Counted from the stretch's first letter, positions 34,720 to 44,281 are shown. The stretch is 64,000 nt of DNA from DMER01 sp003451645 (GCA_031976175.1 DALYLR010000008.1:43361-107360); one strand, 5' to 3'. A program made the numbers and translations. The notes: a model not told the origin generated them from the letters alone.

Positions 34720-34794
34720 TGGCTGGGGTACTAGGATTCGAACCTAGGGATGGCGGAATCAAAATCCGCTGCCTTACCACTTGGCGATACCCCA
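34720..34794 (-). tRNA. tRNA-Gln (anticodon TTG)
   Basis: Full cloverleaf with encoded GCCA 3' end. The acceptor stem TGGGGTA pairs with TACCCCA, the D arm is GCCA-AGTGGTA-AGGC, the anticodon arm GCGGA-TTTTGAT-TCCGC gives anticodon TTG for CAA codons, and the T arm is CTAGG-TTCGAAT-CCTAG. Confidence 0.97.
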
Positions 34795-34862
34795 CCATGG
34801 GTCATTTGGGAGGCGGGAAAATAGGGGAGTTCGCAAGCTTTGCCAACCCCTCATATTGCACG

Positions 34863-34894
34863 AAAAAGGGCCCCGGCCAGAGGCTGGGGCCCTT
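34863..34894 (-). terminator. intrinsic terminator of the autotransporter gene
   Basis: On the minus strand AAGGGCCCC (34894-34886) pairs with GGGGCCCTT (34874-34866), extended inward to a 13-bp stem with a 3-nt loop, followed by five T (34867-34863). It lies 24 bp past the autotransporter stop codon. Confidence 0.92.
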
Positions 34895-34917
34895 GACGTT
34901 TGTGCAGTGTGACCGGC

Positions 34918-37900
34918 CTAGAAGCCGACCCGTGCCGCGATCGACACTTGGTCAACTGTCTGACCTTCGCGCGAAATGTCGGTCTGATAGCGGGCATAGA
35001 CGTTCAAGCTGTCGTCGACGCTAGCCGAGATGCCCAGTGCCGCGGTGCCCCAGGTATGTCCCAGATTCGGCAGAGCGACCGTGAAGGTGGTAGCAGGCGC
35101 CGCCGACCAGGCGCCTGTGAAGCCGAGTGTTTCGTCGCCGAACTCAGAGGTCGCCTGCACGCGGGCGAAGGGCGTGATCGCACCCCAGCTGCGCTCAAAG
35201 CGGTTGCTGAACTCGATGCCCAGCTGACCGCGCAAGCTGTCATGCTCCCGGCCACCCACGACGAACGACCAGCCGCCGGCCCCGAACTCGGTGTAGCCGT
35301 CGACCTCGACGCCCGCATAGTACATGCCACCGACGACGGAGGCGAGGAACGCGGATTTGCGCACGGCGGCCACATTGACCGTGGCGCCCGCGAGCATTTG
35401 CGTGCCCGAGGTATTGCCAAACGCGGTAACAAAGGTTGCAGGCCCCGTCATCACGCGGCGCGACGTGCTGAAGTCAAGCTCGCCATAGGAGGCATACGCA
35501 TCGATCGACACGACCGAGCCAGCATAGCCGCCATAAATCGAGCCGGAATAGCCGTCAACCGAGGTTTCACCACCCAGGCCATAGTTCTGGCTGACTTCCG
35601 AGTCGAGGAGCGACACCGCCGCACCACCGCCCCAGCCCTTGCCGCTCGAGTAGTCGATACCAGCGGTCATGGCGTTGGCTTCGGATTTGTCCTCACCGCC
35701 CGCGTTGTGGGTGTCGGCCTGGCTGAAGTCGATCGAGCCAAACGCACCCCAGCCTTCGCGTGAGCCTGCGGCCAGTGTCGCGGCGCTTTGTGCGACCGCA
35801 GCCGAGGCTGCCGACATGATCAGTTCTGCGCTGGCGTCCGCGGAAGCCAGTTGGGTCGCCGCCCGCAGCATCGCGGATTGCTGACCGCCCGTGCCCGCCG
35901 ACAGCAGCTCGATGTTGCGGAAGCCAAGCTGGCCCTTGATCAGATCACCGAGCTCAAGCGCCGCATGGCCCTGGGCATTGATCATCGTTGGGTTGACCGA
36001 GGCCAAGGCGGTGCTGATTTGTGTGATGTCAATATTCTGCAGACCTTGGATCAAGGTCTGCATGGCGGGTGTCGTCGTGCCGTCCATGCTGTCGAGCTGG
36101 CTGCAGATCGGCTGCGACGGAGCGACCGAGCAGAAGGTCGAGGCATTGATGGTCACGACAGCAGTGTTCGCGGTGTAGCTGACGACCGGGAACAATAGGC
36201 CGGGCAGATTATCAATGATGGTTCCAAAGGTGCCCGAACGGCCGCCCGCGGCGTTCAGGAAGGTGAAGCTTTGGCCTTTTAGCGGATTTGCGCCGAATGG
36301 TGCAAACGAGACCGTGCCGGCAAGGGTCGCGGTGCCGGTGATGATGACCTGATCGCTGGAGCCATTGGTCACTTCGATCTCAAGCGTACCGCCCGCACCT
36401 TGGACATAGTTGCCCACGATGTTGGTGATACCGATGGAATTGCCGGGAGCGAGCGTGCCGCCATTGAGCGCAAAACCCGTCGAGGCAAATTGCGTAATTA
36501 GCGACGACATATTGAACGTGCCGTTGCCTTGCACCCGGCCGCCCGTGACGGTCAGGCCACGTGCGCGGAAGGTCCCGTTGTTGATCAGCGTGCCCGCGCT
36601 TTGAGATGATGTCATCATCGAGTTTAGCTGCGCGCCACCATTGATCTGCAAGGTTGACGATGCGCCCAGCAAGCGGAACCGATCCACGGACCGGGTCGAG
36701 CTGAGCGTCAGGACGCCCGCATTGCCATGATCGACCTGATAGAACCGTGCAGCAGCGCCGCCGATAACACCATTGGTATTGTCCGGCACGAAGTTCGTCG
36801 AATTGGGGCCGGACAAAGGCGTCGTACCGACAGGCCAGAAGCCAGAACCAACACCGCCAACGGCGGGGACGGGGCCACTGCCGCCAAGGCCCGAGCCGCC
36901 ACCGGAGGCCGAGGTCGCGACGATGAAGTCTTGGCCACGCGGACTTTCGAAGGAACCACCATTGCCAGGGTTTTGGCTGCCTTCGCCGCCTTCACCGCCC
37001 TCATTGCCTGGGCCGGAATAGCCAGGCACGATATTGCCCGTGCCGCCATGCGCCACATTGTTCTGTTGTGCCGCGTCGATACCCATTTGCAAGAACGCAG
37101 CCTGGTCGATGCCGAGATCGTTTCCATCAAGATCGACATACAAGCCATTGGGAACCGGGAACAAAGGTAGAGGACGCACGCCGCCCACCCGGGTGAACGG
37201 GCCCGTTGTGCTCGCCGGATCGGTCGTCGGAAGAGAGTTCACCAGCGCGCCGCCAGCGCCTGTAGTGAAGTAATTGGGATTGAGCGACTGGCTCCACGTT
37301 GCCGGGTTTTCCCAGGCGCCGCCGCCAGCCTTTGCGTTGGAATAGACGTAGCCATTATTGGCCACAATGAAATCCCAGTAGGGGAACAGCGCAGTGTGTG
37401 CGACCAGCGATCCATGGCCGAAGGAAGGACCAAAGGAATAGCCATAAGACGCAACGCCAACCGCGACCTTCTGCCCGCCACGGGTCACCCACATGGCGCC
37501 GCCCGAGTCGCCTTGCGCGACGCAGACTTCATTGGCAAGCGCCGAGCCACCAAGAATGTTAAAGTCACCGCCCGGCCTGGGAACGAGGTGAGAGTCGCAA
37601 TCGGTCCATAGATTGGCGCCATCCCATCCCGCAAAAGGTGGAGTGTTGCCAAAAAGGTCGCTAGCGAACACGTCATTGTCGCTGCCCACAAAGCCTAAAT
37701 TGTTGCCGCCCTGACGGCGCCACCAGTCGATTGAGATCTGGCCAGTAGACATGGTGCCCTGGTTGCCGTAGCCGACAATCTCAATATTCTCGGTCGCGGT
37801 CGGTTGGCTAAACAGCAGAGGCACGCCTTCGAACCAATCGATCGGCGTATCCAGAACCGCAAGCGCGATGTCGGCCGTGCCTGCTTCAAACCCGTTGTCG

Positions 37901-38361
37901 GCATTGCGCGGATGGGTGATCACGTCGACGACACGGTAGTACCGATCGGCGACATTGGTCTGGTAGATCGGTTGCGGGGATGGATCCAGGCCAACATGCC
38001 GCCGAAGGGCATCCAAATTGCGCGAGTTAAAGGTGAAGGCCATATTGTTGGCGCCCAGGCCAACGGTATCTTCGTAACCCGAAATGTTCCCGCCAACGCA
38101 GTGCGCGGCAAACATGACGACGCGCGGGGCGATCACGCTGCCGGTGCAAAGACCCACGCCACCGGAAAAGGTGGGACCACCCAAGTCGATCATCTGACCG
38201 ACATAGGGCCAGACATTCGTGGTGTCCCGGATCGCTGTCGCCCCGACATCGTCGCGCGCGACAACCGCTTGCGCAGGTGTCGCCAAAGCAGACAGGCCCA
38301 ATCCCAGAACGAGGGCACTGGTGGTATGGCGCAGAAGTTTCGACAGATGACGAGCTTGCAT
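34918..38361 (-). CDS. autotransporter with trypsin-like serine protease passenger
   Basis: 1147 residues from the ATG at 38361 (GGGGGAA upstream). A signal peptide (ALVLGLGLSALATPAQA) leads into an S1 trypsin-like domain with the triad His87 (FAAHC), Asp164 (TADIALAVL) and Ser286 (GDSGGAM). Residues about 430-520 are a Gly-rich linker, followed by autotransporter beta-helix stretches (LINNGTFRARG, FALNGGTLAPGNSIGITNIV). The last roughly 270 residues form the outer-membrane beta-barrel, ending in the terminal aromatic of AARVGF. It is a type V secreted, cell-surface or released protease. A CGGGC-gatt-GCCCG hairpin lies in its leader (38388-38401). Confidence 0.92.
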   Translation of the reverse strand: MQARHLSKLLRHTTSALVLGLGLSALATPAQAVVARDDVGATAIRDTTNVWPYVGQMIDLGGPTFSGGVGLCTGSVIAPRVVMFAAHCVGGNISGYEDTVGLGANNMAFTFNSRNLDALRRHVGLDPSPQPIYQTNVADRYYRVVDVITHPRNADNGFEAGTADIALAVLDTPIDWFEGVPLLFSQPTATENIEIVGYGNQGTMSTGQISIDWWRRQGGNNLGFVGSDNDVFASDLFGNTPPFAGWDGANLWTDCDSHLVPRPGGDFNILGGSALANEVCVAQGDSGGAMWVTRGGQKVAVGVASYGYSFGPSFGHGSLVAHTALFPYWDFIVANNGYVYSNAKAGGGAWENPATWSQSLNPNYFTTGAGGALVNSLPTTDPASTTGPFTRVGGVRPLPLFPVPNGLYVDLDGNDLGIDQAAFLQMGIDAAQQNNVAHGGTGNIVPGYSGPGNEGGEGGEGSQNPGNGGSFESPRGQDFIVATSASGGGSGLGGSGPVPAVGGVGSGFWPVGTTPLSGPNSTNFVPDNTNGVIGGAAARFYQVDHGNAGVLTLSSTRSVDRFRLLGASSTLQINGGAQLNSMMTSSQSAGTLINNGTFRARGLTVTGGRVQGNGTFNMSSLITQFASTGFALNGGTLAPGNSIGITNIVGNYVQGAGGTLEIEVTNGSSDQVIITGTATLAGTVSFAPFGANPLKGQSFTFLNAAGGRSGTFGTIIDNLPGLLFPVVSYTANTAVVTINASTFCSVAPSQPICSQLDSMDGTTTPAMQTLIQGLQNIDITQISTALASVNPTMINAQGHAALELGDLIKGQLGFRNIELLSAGTGGQQSAMLRAATQLASADASAELIMSAASAAVAQSAATLAAGSREGWGAFGSIDFSQADTHNAGGEDKSEANAMTAGIDYSSGKGWGGGAAVSLLDSEVSQNYGLGGETSVDGYSGSIYGGYAGSVVSIDAYASYGELDFSTSRRVMTGPATFVTAFGNTSGTQMLAGATVNVAAVRKSAFLASVVGGMYYAGVEVDGYTEFGAGGWSFVVGGREHDSLRGQLGIEFSNRFERSWGAITPFARVQATSEFGDETLGFTGAWSAAPATTFTVALPNLGHTWGTAALGISASVDDSLNVYARYQTDISREGQTVDQVSIAARVGF

Positions 38362-38484
38362 GTGTTCCCCCACAGAAACAGCTTCACCGGGCGATTGCCC
38401 GAGATAAGACATTCTTCAAACTGTAACCTAATTTCTAGAACTGTGATCAAATCTGTTGCCGCCCCTCCCGGTTTTTCGGACTAT

Positions 38485-38500
38485 GTGGCAGTCGTGCCAC
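38485..38500. promoter_or_regulatory. inverted repeat upstream of the GH5 gene
   Basis: GTGGCA-GTCG-TGCCAC, perfect 6-bp arms, 55 bp before the GH5 start and 124 bp from the divergent autotransporter start. A palindrome of this size could be an operator; no candidate regulator lies in the window nearby. Confidence 0.4.
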
Positions 38501-38555
38501 GCCGTGACGCTGTAGGCGTTAAGCGAAAAAAATTGTACGGGAGCGCTGGCCAGTA

Positions 38556-40526
38556 ATGACGACCGCCACACACAGTAGTCTTCACACAAGCGGGTCCTGG
38601 TTTCGCGACAAGGCGGGGCGCTTTGTCCTCCTGCGCGGTCTCAATCTGGGCGGCGATTGCAAGGTGCCCTATCCGCATGGGGGCACGCAGTATCCGTCGG
38701 ACTTCGCCGATCACCGCACCGTCAGTTTTGTGGGCAGACCGTTTCCGCTTGCCGAAGCGGATGAGCATTTGGGCCGCATCGCGCAGTGGGGGTTCAATGC
38801 TTTACGGCTGTTAACCACCTGGGAAGCGGTCGAGCATGCCGGTCCCGGACAGTATGATCACGCCTATCTGGATTATCTGGCAGAGGTGACGCGCAGGGCC
38901 GGCGATTACGGGCTCTATGTGTTCATCGACTTCCACCAGGATGTCTGGAGCCGGATGAGCGGCGGCGATGGCGCGCCTGGCTGGGCTTTTGAGGCGGTAG
39001 GGCTCGACTTCACCACGTTCCACGCAGCCGGTGCCGCTCATGTTATGCAAGCAAAATACGACTATGCCCGCGGCGGCCGCCAGGAAGACCGCTACCCCAT
39101 GATGAGTTGGGGCCACAATTACCGCATGCCGGCCAATGCGATCATGTGGACCTTGTTCTTTGGCGGTAAGGACTTTGCGCCTGACTTCATGATCGAGGGC
39201 CGCAATGTGCAAGACTATTTGCAAGGCCATTATCTGGGCGCGATGCGCGAGGTGGCGCGCCGCGTCAAGCACATGCCGCATGTGCTGGGCTTTGACACGC
39301 TGAACGAGCCTTCCACTGGCTGGATTGGCAAGCCTTTGAGTTACCGGCATGTAGAGCGCAGCGCTGAACACGACCGGCCAGTGACACCGGGTCCGGCCTG
39401 GAGCCCTTTGGATGGCTTGCTGGTGGGCCAAGGCGTGGCGCGCGCGATCCCGGAGCTAGCCTTCGATCCCGCGAAGATGCGCGTGGCCCAAACGGGCGAA
39501 AGGACCGTCAATGCGGGCGGGGTTTCGATCTGGCTGCCGGGTCGGGAGTGCCCTTTCATGAAGGCCGGGGTCTATGATCGCCATGGTGCCCGGCTTGAGG
39601 ATCACTTCCGCATCGTGCGCGGCCGCATGATCGATCCGGAGGCGGACTATATGGTCCCCTTCTTCAACCGGGTGGCGGAGACCATCCGGGCCGAGAACCC
39701 GGATTGGCTGGTCTTTGCCGAGTTCGATCCCTTTCAAACCTTGGGCGGCCATCCCTTCCCGCAAGGCTGCCCCGCGCGGATGGTCAATGCCAGCCACTGG
39801 TATGACATTGTGACCCTAGTGACCAAAACCTTTATGTATCCCAATGCAATCAACCCCTTTAATGGGAAAATGCTGGAGGGACGGGAGGCGATCTTGCAGC
39901 ATTATGTGTCGCAACTCGCGCGCATCAAGGCATCGAGCGAGGGGCTGCCCGGCGGCGCGCCGACCCTGATCGGGGAGTTCGGCATCCCGTACGATCTCGA
40001 TAGCGGCAAGGCCTATGCGGCTTGGGCTCGGGGCGACCGGACCGACGGCCCGTGGGCGAGCCATGTCACGGCGTTGGAGCTCATGTATGAGGCGATGGAC
40101 CGGCTGCTGCTGAACAGCACGCAATGGAATTATACCGCCTCCAACAGCAATGATCTGGCGGCGGGCGATGGCTGGAACCAGGAGGACCTGTCGGTCTTCT
40201 CGCGCGATCAGCATCATCTGGCGGCGGGCGCAGATAGTGGCGGTCGGGCGGTCAAGGGATTTGCCAGGCCCTATGCGCGGGCCACGCAAGGGGAGCCCGT
40301 GAGGATGCGTTTTGAAGCGGCCTCGGGAGTGTTTTCCCTCACATATCGGGCCGATGCGGCGATCAATGCGCCAACGGAGATCGTGGTCCCTGCCGCGCAT
40401 TTTCCCGATGGCGCCCAGATTGAGGCGCCGGGCCACGAGATCGTGCTGGGCGGGGAGGGGCGCGTGATCGCTTTGCGCGCGCGCCGGTCTGGAGAGCACA
40501 CCATCACGATCCGGCGAGCGTTGTGA
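38556..40526 (+). CDS. GH5 family glycosidase, glycosylceramidase-like
   Basis: 656 residues, no obvious signal peptide. The (beta/alpha)8 catalytic domain shows the GH5 pattern: FVLLRGLNLGGDCKVPYPHG, the early WGFNALRLLTTWEAVEH strand, YVFIDFHQDVWSR, the acid/base Glu251 in FDTLNEPSTGW and the nucleophile Glu474 in LIGEFGIPYD. Length and the NLGGDCKVPYP start resemble fungal-type GH5_12 glucosyl/steryl-glucosidases and endoglycoceramidase relatives. A C-terminal beta-sandwich (about 565-656) follows. It likely acts on a glycolipid, in the cytoplasm if there is truly no signal. It is divergent from the autotransporter gene. Confidence 0.83.
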   Translation: MTTATHSSLHTSGSWFRDKAGRFVLLRGLNLGGDCKVPYPHGGTQYPSDFADHRTVSFVGRPFPLAEADEHLGRIAQWGFNALRLLTTWEAVEHAGPGQYDHAYLDYLAEVTRRAGDYGLYVFIDFHQDVWSRMSGGDGAPGWAFEAVGLDFTTFHAAGAAHVMQAKYDYARGGRQEDRYPMMSWGHNYRMPANAIMWTLFFGGKDFAPDFMIEGRNVQDYLQGHYLGAMREVARRVKHMPHVLGFDTLNEPSTGWIGKPLSYRHVERSAEHDRPVTPGPAWSPLDGLLVGQGVARAIPELAFDPAKMRVAQTGERTVNAGGVSIWLPGRECPFMKAGVYDRHGARLEDHFRIVRGRMIDPEADYMVPFFNRVAETIRAENPDWLVFAEFDPFQTLGGHPFPQGCPARMVNASHWYDIVTLVTKTFMYPNAINPFNGKMLEGREAILQHYVSQLARIKASSEGLPGGAPTLIGEFGIPYDLDSGKAYAAWARGDRTDGPWASHVTALELMYEAMDRLLLNSTQWNYTASNSNDLAAGDGWNQEDLSVFSRDQHHLAAGADSGGRAVKGFARPYARATQGEPVRMRFEAASGVFSLTYRADAAINAPTEIVVPAAHFPDGAQIEAPGHEIVLGGEGRVIALRARRSGEHTITIRRAL

Positions 40527-40535
40527 GACTGCGCC

Positions 40536-40937
40536 TTATTTGGCCTCCGCCCGCCGCTCCTGAATGGACAGAAGGTAGGCCATCAGCGCATCGACCCCTT
40601 GCGGGCTGATCTGGATGCGCGGCATGTCCGGGTGGCCGACGCGCAACCCCTCACGCAGATCCTCAGCCAATGCACCGGGCGCGTAATTGCCGAGAGCAAC
40701 GCGCAAAGGCGGTGATTTTGGGTTGGGGCTGTCACCCGTCGTGCCAATGGCGTGGCAAGACGCGCATTGCTGCTCCGCGATGATCTTGCCGTCCGCGATG
40801 AGCCGTTCCTGCTCGGTTTGCGTTGCGGGCAACGCGTTGACTCCAGGCTCTTTGGCCGGTTTCTTGGGATCTTCGCCGCACGCGGTGATGAGTGACGCCG
40901 CTAAAGACAGCACAACGAGTGAAAGTGCACGGTTCAT
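40536..40937 (-). CDS. class I cytochrome c lipoprotein
   Basis: 133 residues from the ATG at 40937. The lipobox LITAC puts the lipid on Cys20, followed by a charged linker. The heme-binding CASCH motif is at 58-62 and the distal Met ligand probably Met105 in HPDMPRI. It would be an electron carrier anchored to the periplasmic face of the membrane. Its redox partner is unknown; no oxidase genes are adjacent. The upstream gene on the same strand (41008) ends 70 bp before its start. It converges on the GH5 gene. Confidence 0.88.
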   Translation of the reverse strand: MNRALSLVVLSLAASLITACGEDPKKPAKEPGVNALPATQTEQERLIADGKIIAEQQCASCHAIGTTGDSPNPKSPPLRVALGNYAPGALAEDLREGLRVGHPDMPRIQISPQGVDALMAYLLSIQERRAEAK

Positions 40938-41007
40938 GGGGACCTCGCGCGCAAGGGATTCTCGACGCCGAGTATCGCGCCGCGAACCTACGAAGTCCAG
41001 CAACTGT

Positions 41008-41583
41008 TCAATTTTGCTTGGCGGGCTGCGCAGCGAGGGTTTTGAGCATCTTGGCCGTCTCTGGGAAATTTGCGGTCTGCTTGGCGCCCGCGATGGGGCG
41101 GCCCTGGCAGGCGACGCGGGTAAGGATGGTCATAATCGGATTGCCGGCGACCGGTTGCCATTCAGCCTTCTCGCCCGCATCGGTGGCGTCCACAATTTTT
41201 GTGGTTGTGTCCATCATGATGCGGGCCCTTGACTGGAATTTGCCGCCGACGCAGTCCAAACGATCATCCGCCACTACATATTGAAACTGTGCGCCGGAGG
41301 GAGATTTGAGCGGCGCGTTCAAGTAGACCGCCGACGTGACCGACACGGTGCCCAATGTGGGGTCTGGCTTGATGGAGGAGGCATTGTAAGCCATAGCGCC
41401 ACCGGTGGCCTTGGCGGCGAACCAGACTTCGGGTCCTGTTGCGGCGGGCAAAGCCGGAGCCTTTGCCGGAGCGGCGGGTTTGGGCGGGGCGGGAGAGGCA
41501 GCGGGCGGTGGCACAGGCTGCGCCAAGACCGGCAAGGTTAACAGAGCGAGGGACAAGCCAAAGGCCAAGGACGCGGTGCGCAT
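41008..41583 (-). CDS. exported protein, surface-adhesin E-like pattern
   Basis: 191 residues from the ATG at 41583. A signal peptide (MRTASLAFGLSLALLTLPVL, cleavage near AQP) precedes a Pro/Ala-rich linker (PPPAASPAPPKPAAPAKAP). The C-terminal domain, EVWFAAKATGGAMAYNASSI through DDRLDCVGGKFQSRARIMMD and LTRVAC, has the W-start and Cys pair of the surface-adhesin E-type fold, but I am not sure of the match. A role at the envelope surface is only suggested by the signal peptide and linker. Confidence 0.6.
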   Translation of the reverse strand: MRTASLAFGLSLALLTLPVLAQPVPPPAASPAPPKPAAPAKAPALPAATGPEVWFAAKATGGAMAYNASSIKPDPTLGTVSVTSAVYLNAPLKSPSGAQFQYVVADDRLDCVGGKFQSRARIMMDTTTKIVDATDAGEKAEWQPVAGNPIMTILTRVACQGRPIAGAKQTANFPETAKMLKTLAAQPAKQN

Positions 41584-41687
41584 GAGGGAACCCAGAGGTG
41601 TTTCAAGGGACCAAGTTTGCCCGGACAATAAGCCAGGCAAACGTTAATTGGAATTGGCTTGTGTTCAATCTATGGCGGCGGAGCAGG

Positions 41688-42926
41688 TTAGAACCGAGAC
41701 AGATTGTATTGGGCGGGATCAGTCAAGGGCGCCTCGCCCGTCATGAGGCTGGCCAAAAGGCGCCCGCTCACCGGTCCTAGTGTGAAGCCCAAATGGTGAT
41801 GGCCGGCATTGACCCAAAGGCCCTTATGTCCAGGAACAGGACCGATTACCGGGACCATGTCGGGGAAGCAGGGGCGGGCACCCAACCAAGGCTGCTCCAA
41901 AAGCCGCTCGCCGAGGGCCAATATACCGCGTGCCGCAGGCTCGACGCGCGCCAGTTGGACAGGCGTGGGCGGGGCGCCGAGCCTCGCAAACTCAGCCCCG
42001 GTCGTGAGCCGGTACGTGTCGGCCTCCGGCGTCAAGAGATAGCCGAAGTCGCTATCAAGGATGGGCCGCTTGAGTTTGGGGCCATCGGGCGCCGCATAGC
42101 GCATATGGTAGCCGCGCTTGAACCCCATCGGAATGTGCACGCCAAATTGCGCGAGGAGTTGCGCCGTCCAGGGCCCAAGCGCAATTACGGCTTCGCGCGC
42201 CGATAAGCCTGCGGAGGCCAGGGTCCACTGATCACCAGAGTGTTGGAGACCACGCGCGTCTCCATAGATGAACTGACCGCCGCGCTCGGCAAAGAGTTTG
42301 GCGTAGGCCTTGCCCACCGCGCCCGGACTGTCGACGCTTGCCGGGTCTGGCATGAAGACAGCGCCTGCAAAGGTCCCTTGAAGATGGGGCTCGAGGGCGG
42401 AGAGTTCCGCAGGGGTCTTGGCCTCGTAGCGCACACCATAGAGCCGGTGCGCCTCCTCCTCCTTCGCCAGCTGGCGGGCAAGGCCCTCCTCTGTGCGAAA
42501 GACCCGCAGATAACCAGTGCGCCGGACCATATCGCCGATCCCAGCCGCTTGGATCAGAGCCTCGTGCTCGGCTAGTGAGCGCTCGACCAGGGGTTTCAGC
42601 GCCCGCGCGGACGCCGCGACCCGTTCGGGCGAGCCTTGCCGCCAATAGCGGTAGACAAAGGGCAGGAGCCAGGGGATCGCCCGCCAATGCAGATTGGCCT
42701 CCGGCAGCCGGTTGAAGGCATAGTTGACGATCTTGTCGATCTCGCGCGGGAAGCTATAGGGGACCACGCCCTCGCACTGGATGAGGCCCGCATTGCCATG
42801 CGAGGTTTCCTCCGCCGACCCGCGCCGGTCGACAAGAACGACGGAGCGCCCTGAGGATTGAAGGTGCAGCGCGGAGGCGATGCCAACCATCCCCGCGCCC
42901 AGAACCATGACATCGAAGTGCTTCAT
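41688..42926 (-). CDS. dadA: D-amino acid dehydrogenase (FAD)
   Basis: 412-residue flavoprotein of the DadA family, oxidising D-amino acids with electrons passed to the respiratory chain. The N-terminal FAD-binding loop MVLGAGMVGIASALHLQ, followed by VVLVDRRG, SHGNAGLIQ and the later LTTGAEFARLG and GLWVNAGHHHLGFTLGPVSG C-terminal FAD contact are typical. Other members of the family oxidise proline or sarcosine, so D-amino acid preference is by family majority. No alr/dadX racemase is adjacent. It lies 34 bp downstream of msrB on the same strand. Confidence 0.85.
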   Translation of the reverse strand: MKHFDVMVLGAGMVGIASALHLQSSGRSVVLVDRRGSAEETSHGNAGLIQCEGVVPYSFPREIDKIVNYAFNRLPEANLHWRAIPWLLPFVYRYWRQGSPERVAASARALKPLVERSLAEHEALIQAAGIGDMVRRTGYLRVFRTEEGLARQLAKEEEAHRLYGVRYEAKTPAELSALEPHLQGTFAGAVFMPDPASVDSPGAVGKAYAKLFAERGGQFIYGDARGLQHSGDQWTLASAGLSAREAVIALGPWTAQLLAQFGVHIPMGFKRGYHMRYAAPDGPKLKRPILDSDFGYLLTPEADTYRLTTGAEFARLGAPPTPVQLARVEPAARGILALGERLLEQPWLGARPCFPDMVPVIGPVPGHKGLWVNAGHHHLGFTLGPVSGRLLASLMTGEAPLTDPAQYNLSRF

Positions 42927-42960
42927 TGCGCAGCATGCGTAAACACGTGCAGGCGCGGGT

Positions 42961-43353
42961 TCAAGTCTTCTGAAGCCGCAGGGCGTGGCCGTTCATGCAG
43001 TAGCGCAAGCCCGTGGGCCGGGGGCCATCCGGAAACACATGGCCCAGATGCGCATCACAGCGGGCGCACAAGACCTCGGTGCGCCGCATGAAGAAGGACC
43101 AGTCGGATTTCTCCGCCACATTTTCATGCGCGAAAGGCGCGAAGAATGACGGCCAGCCTGTACCGCTGTCGAATTTGGTCTCGGAATCAAACAAGGGCAG
43201 GTCGCAACAAATGCAGTGGTAGACGCCCTTGTCCTTAGAGTCATGATAGGGGCCAGTGAACGCCCGCTCCGTGCCATGCTTGCGCGTGATCCGGTATTGC
43301 TCTTCGCTTAACTGCTGGCGCCACTCAACGTCGGTTTTGGTGATCTTGTCCAT
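42961..43353 (-). CDS. msrB: peptide-methionine (R)-S-oxide reductase
   Basis: 130-residue MsrB that repairs R-methionine sulfoxide in proteins. The structural zinc Cys pairs CICC (Cys47/Cys50) and CARC (Cys96/Cys99), the core FDSGTGWPSF, the HLGHVFPDGP stretch and the catalytic Cys119 in RYCMNG are all present. There is no fused MsrA domain and no signal peptide, so it acts in the cytoplasm. Confidence 0.96.
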   Translation of the reverse strand: MDKITKTDVEWRQQLSEEQYRITRKHGTERAFTGPYHDSKDKGVYHCICCDLPLFDSETKFDSGTGWPSFFAPFAHENVAEKSDWSFFMRRTEVLCARCDAHLGHVFPDGPRPTGLRYCMNGHALRLQKT

Positions 43354-43476
43354 GCGACGGAGAATGCGTCAGACAGCGCCTCACGCGCAACTCAAGAAAA
43401 TGCAAGCCGCCGTAAGGCTGGAGCTCCAGCAAGGATGCCGGAGCTCGCCAAAAACAGCTTGATCAAGACGGATACT

Positions 43477-44139
43477 CTAGCTGCCAAGCTTGACCGTAAT
43501 CCCCAAGCGGAAGGTGTCGACGTCTGTTTCTGCCTCATACAGATTGAAACCAGGTGCAACGAGTTCATCCGAACCGATGTCGAACCGCAGATATTCCGCA
43601 CGCACCGACCATTTGTCGTTGAAGGCATATTCAAGGCCCGCGCCATAAATGGCGCCTGCGGTCAGGCCATCGGCCCTGGCAATCTCGGTGCCGAGCTCGA
43701 CCAGGCTGACATCCGCATCAAAGGCTGCGACGCCCGCCTTGGCATAAACCAGCCAATGGTCCCAGGCATAGCCCAGGCGGCCGGCCGCGGACAGATAGAG
43801 ACCACCGTCAACATTAGCAACAAGGTCGCCGCCCGAGCTGGGCTGAACGGCGCTGCCATCGGCGGCGATGACGCCCGCCTCGGCCTCTATGCCATAGACC
43901 CAATGGCCGGACTGTCCATTGATACCAAACACCGCGCCAATCATGGCGTTGTCCGAATCCACGTCAAACCGCTCGCCCGTCGTATAGTAGCCGTCAATAT
44001 CGGTCATTTCGGTGTTAGCGGAGGCATAGCCCGCCATGGCACCCACATAGGCTCCAGTCCATTGATGGCCGGCCACCGCACTGGTCGCCAAGGTCAGCGC
44101 CAAACCGCCCGCCGCAATTATCTGAGATACGCGCAACAT
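43477..44139 (-). CDS. outer-membrane beta-barrel protein
   Basis: 220 residues. Two ATG codons are adjacent (44142 and 44139); GGAGGG spacing favours 44139. A signal peptide (VSQIIAAGGLALTLATSAVA-G) precedes the small Omp25/OmpA-like porin fold: HQWTGAYVGAMAGYASAN at the start, repeated alternating strands such as AAGRLGYAWDHWLVYAKAGV, the EYAFNDKWSVRAEYLRFD stretch, and a C-terminal strand FRLGITVKLG. This is the common alphaproteobacterial small surface protein. Monocistronic; a 142-bp gap separates it from the MaoC gene upstream. Confidence 0.85.
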   Translation of the reverse strand: MLRVSQIIAAGGLALTLATSAVAGHQWTGAYVGAMAGYASANTEMTDIDGYYTTGERFDVDSDNAMIGAVFGINGQSGHWVYGIEAEAGVIAADGSAVQPSSGGDLVANVDGGLYLSAAGRLGYAWDHWLVYAKAGVAAFDADVSLVELGTEIARADGLTAGAIYGAGLEYAFNDKWSVRAEYLRFDIGSDELVAPGFNLYEAETDVDTFRLGITVKLGS

Positions 44140-44281
44140 CATTCCCTCCGCCAAAAACGTCAATGAGGAGATGATTCGCAAAGACGCGCGCGCTGCGCCA
44201 GCGCTATAAGAAGCGAAGATACGATTGAGGCCAGCGCATTGCACCAGCCTCACAATGGGGCGAACATTGTTTGTGCGCAGA

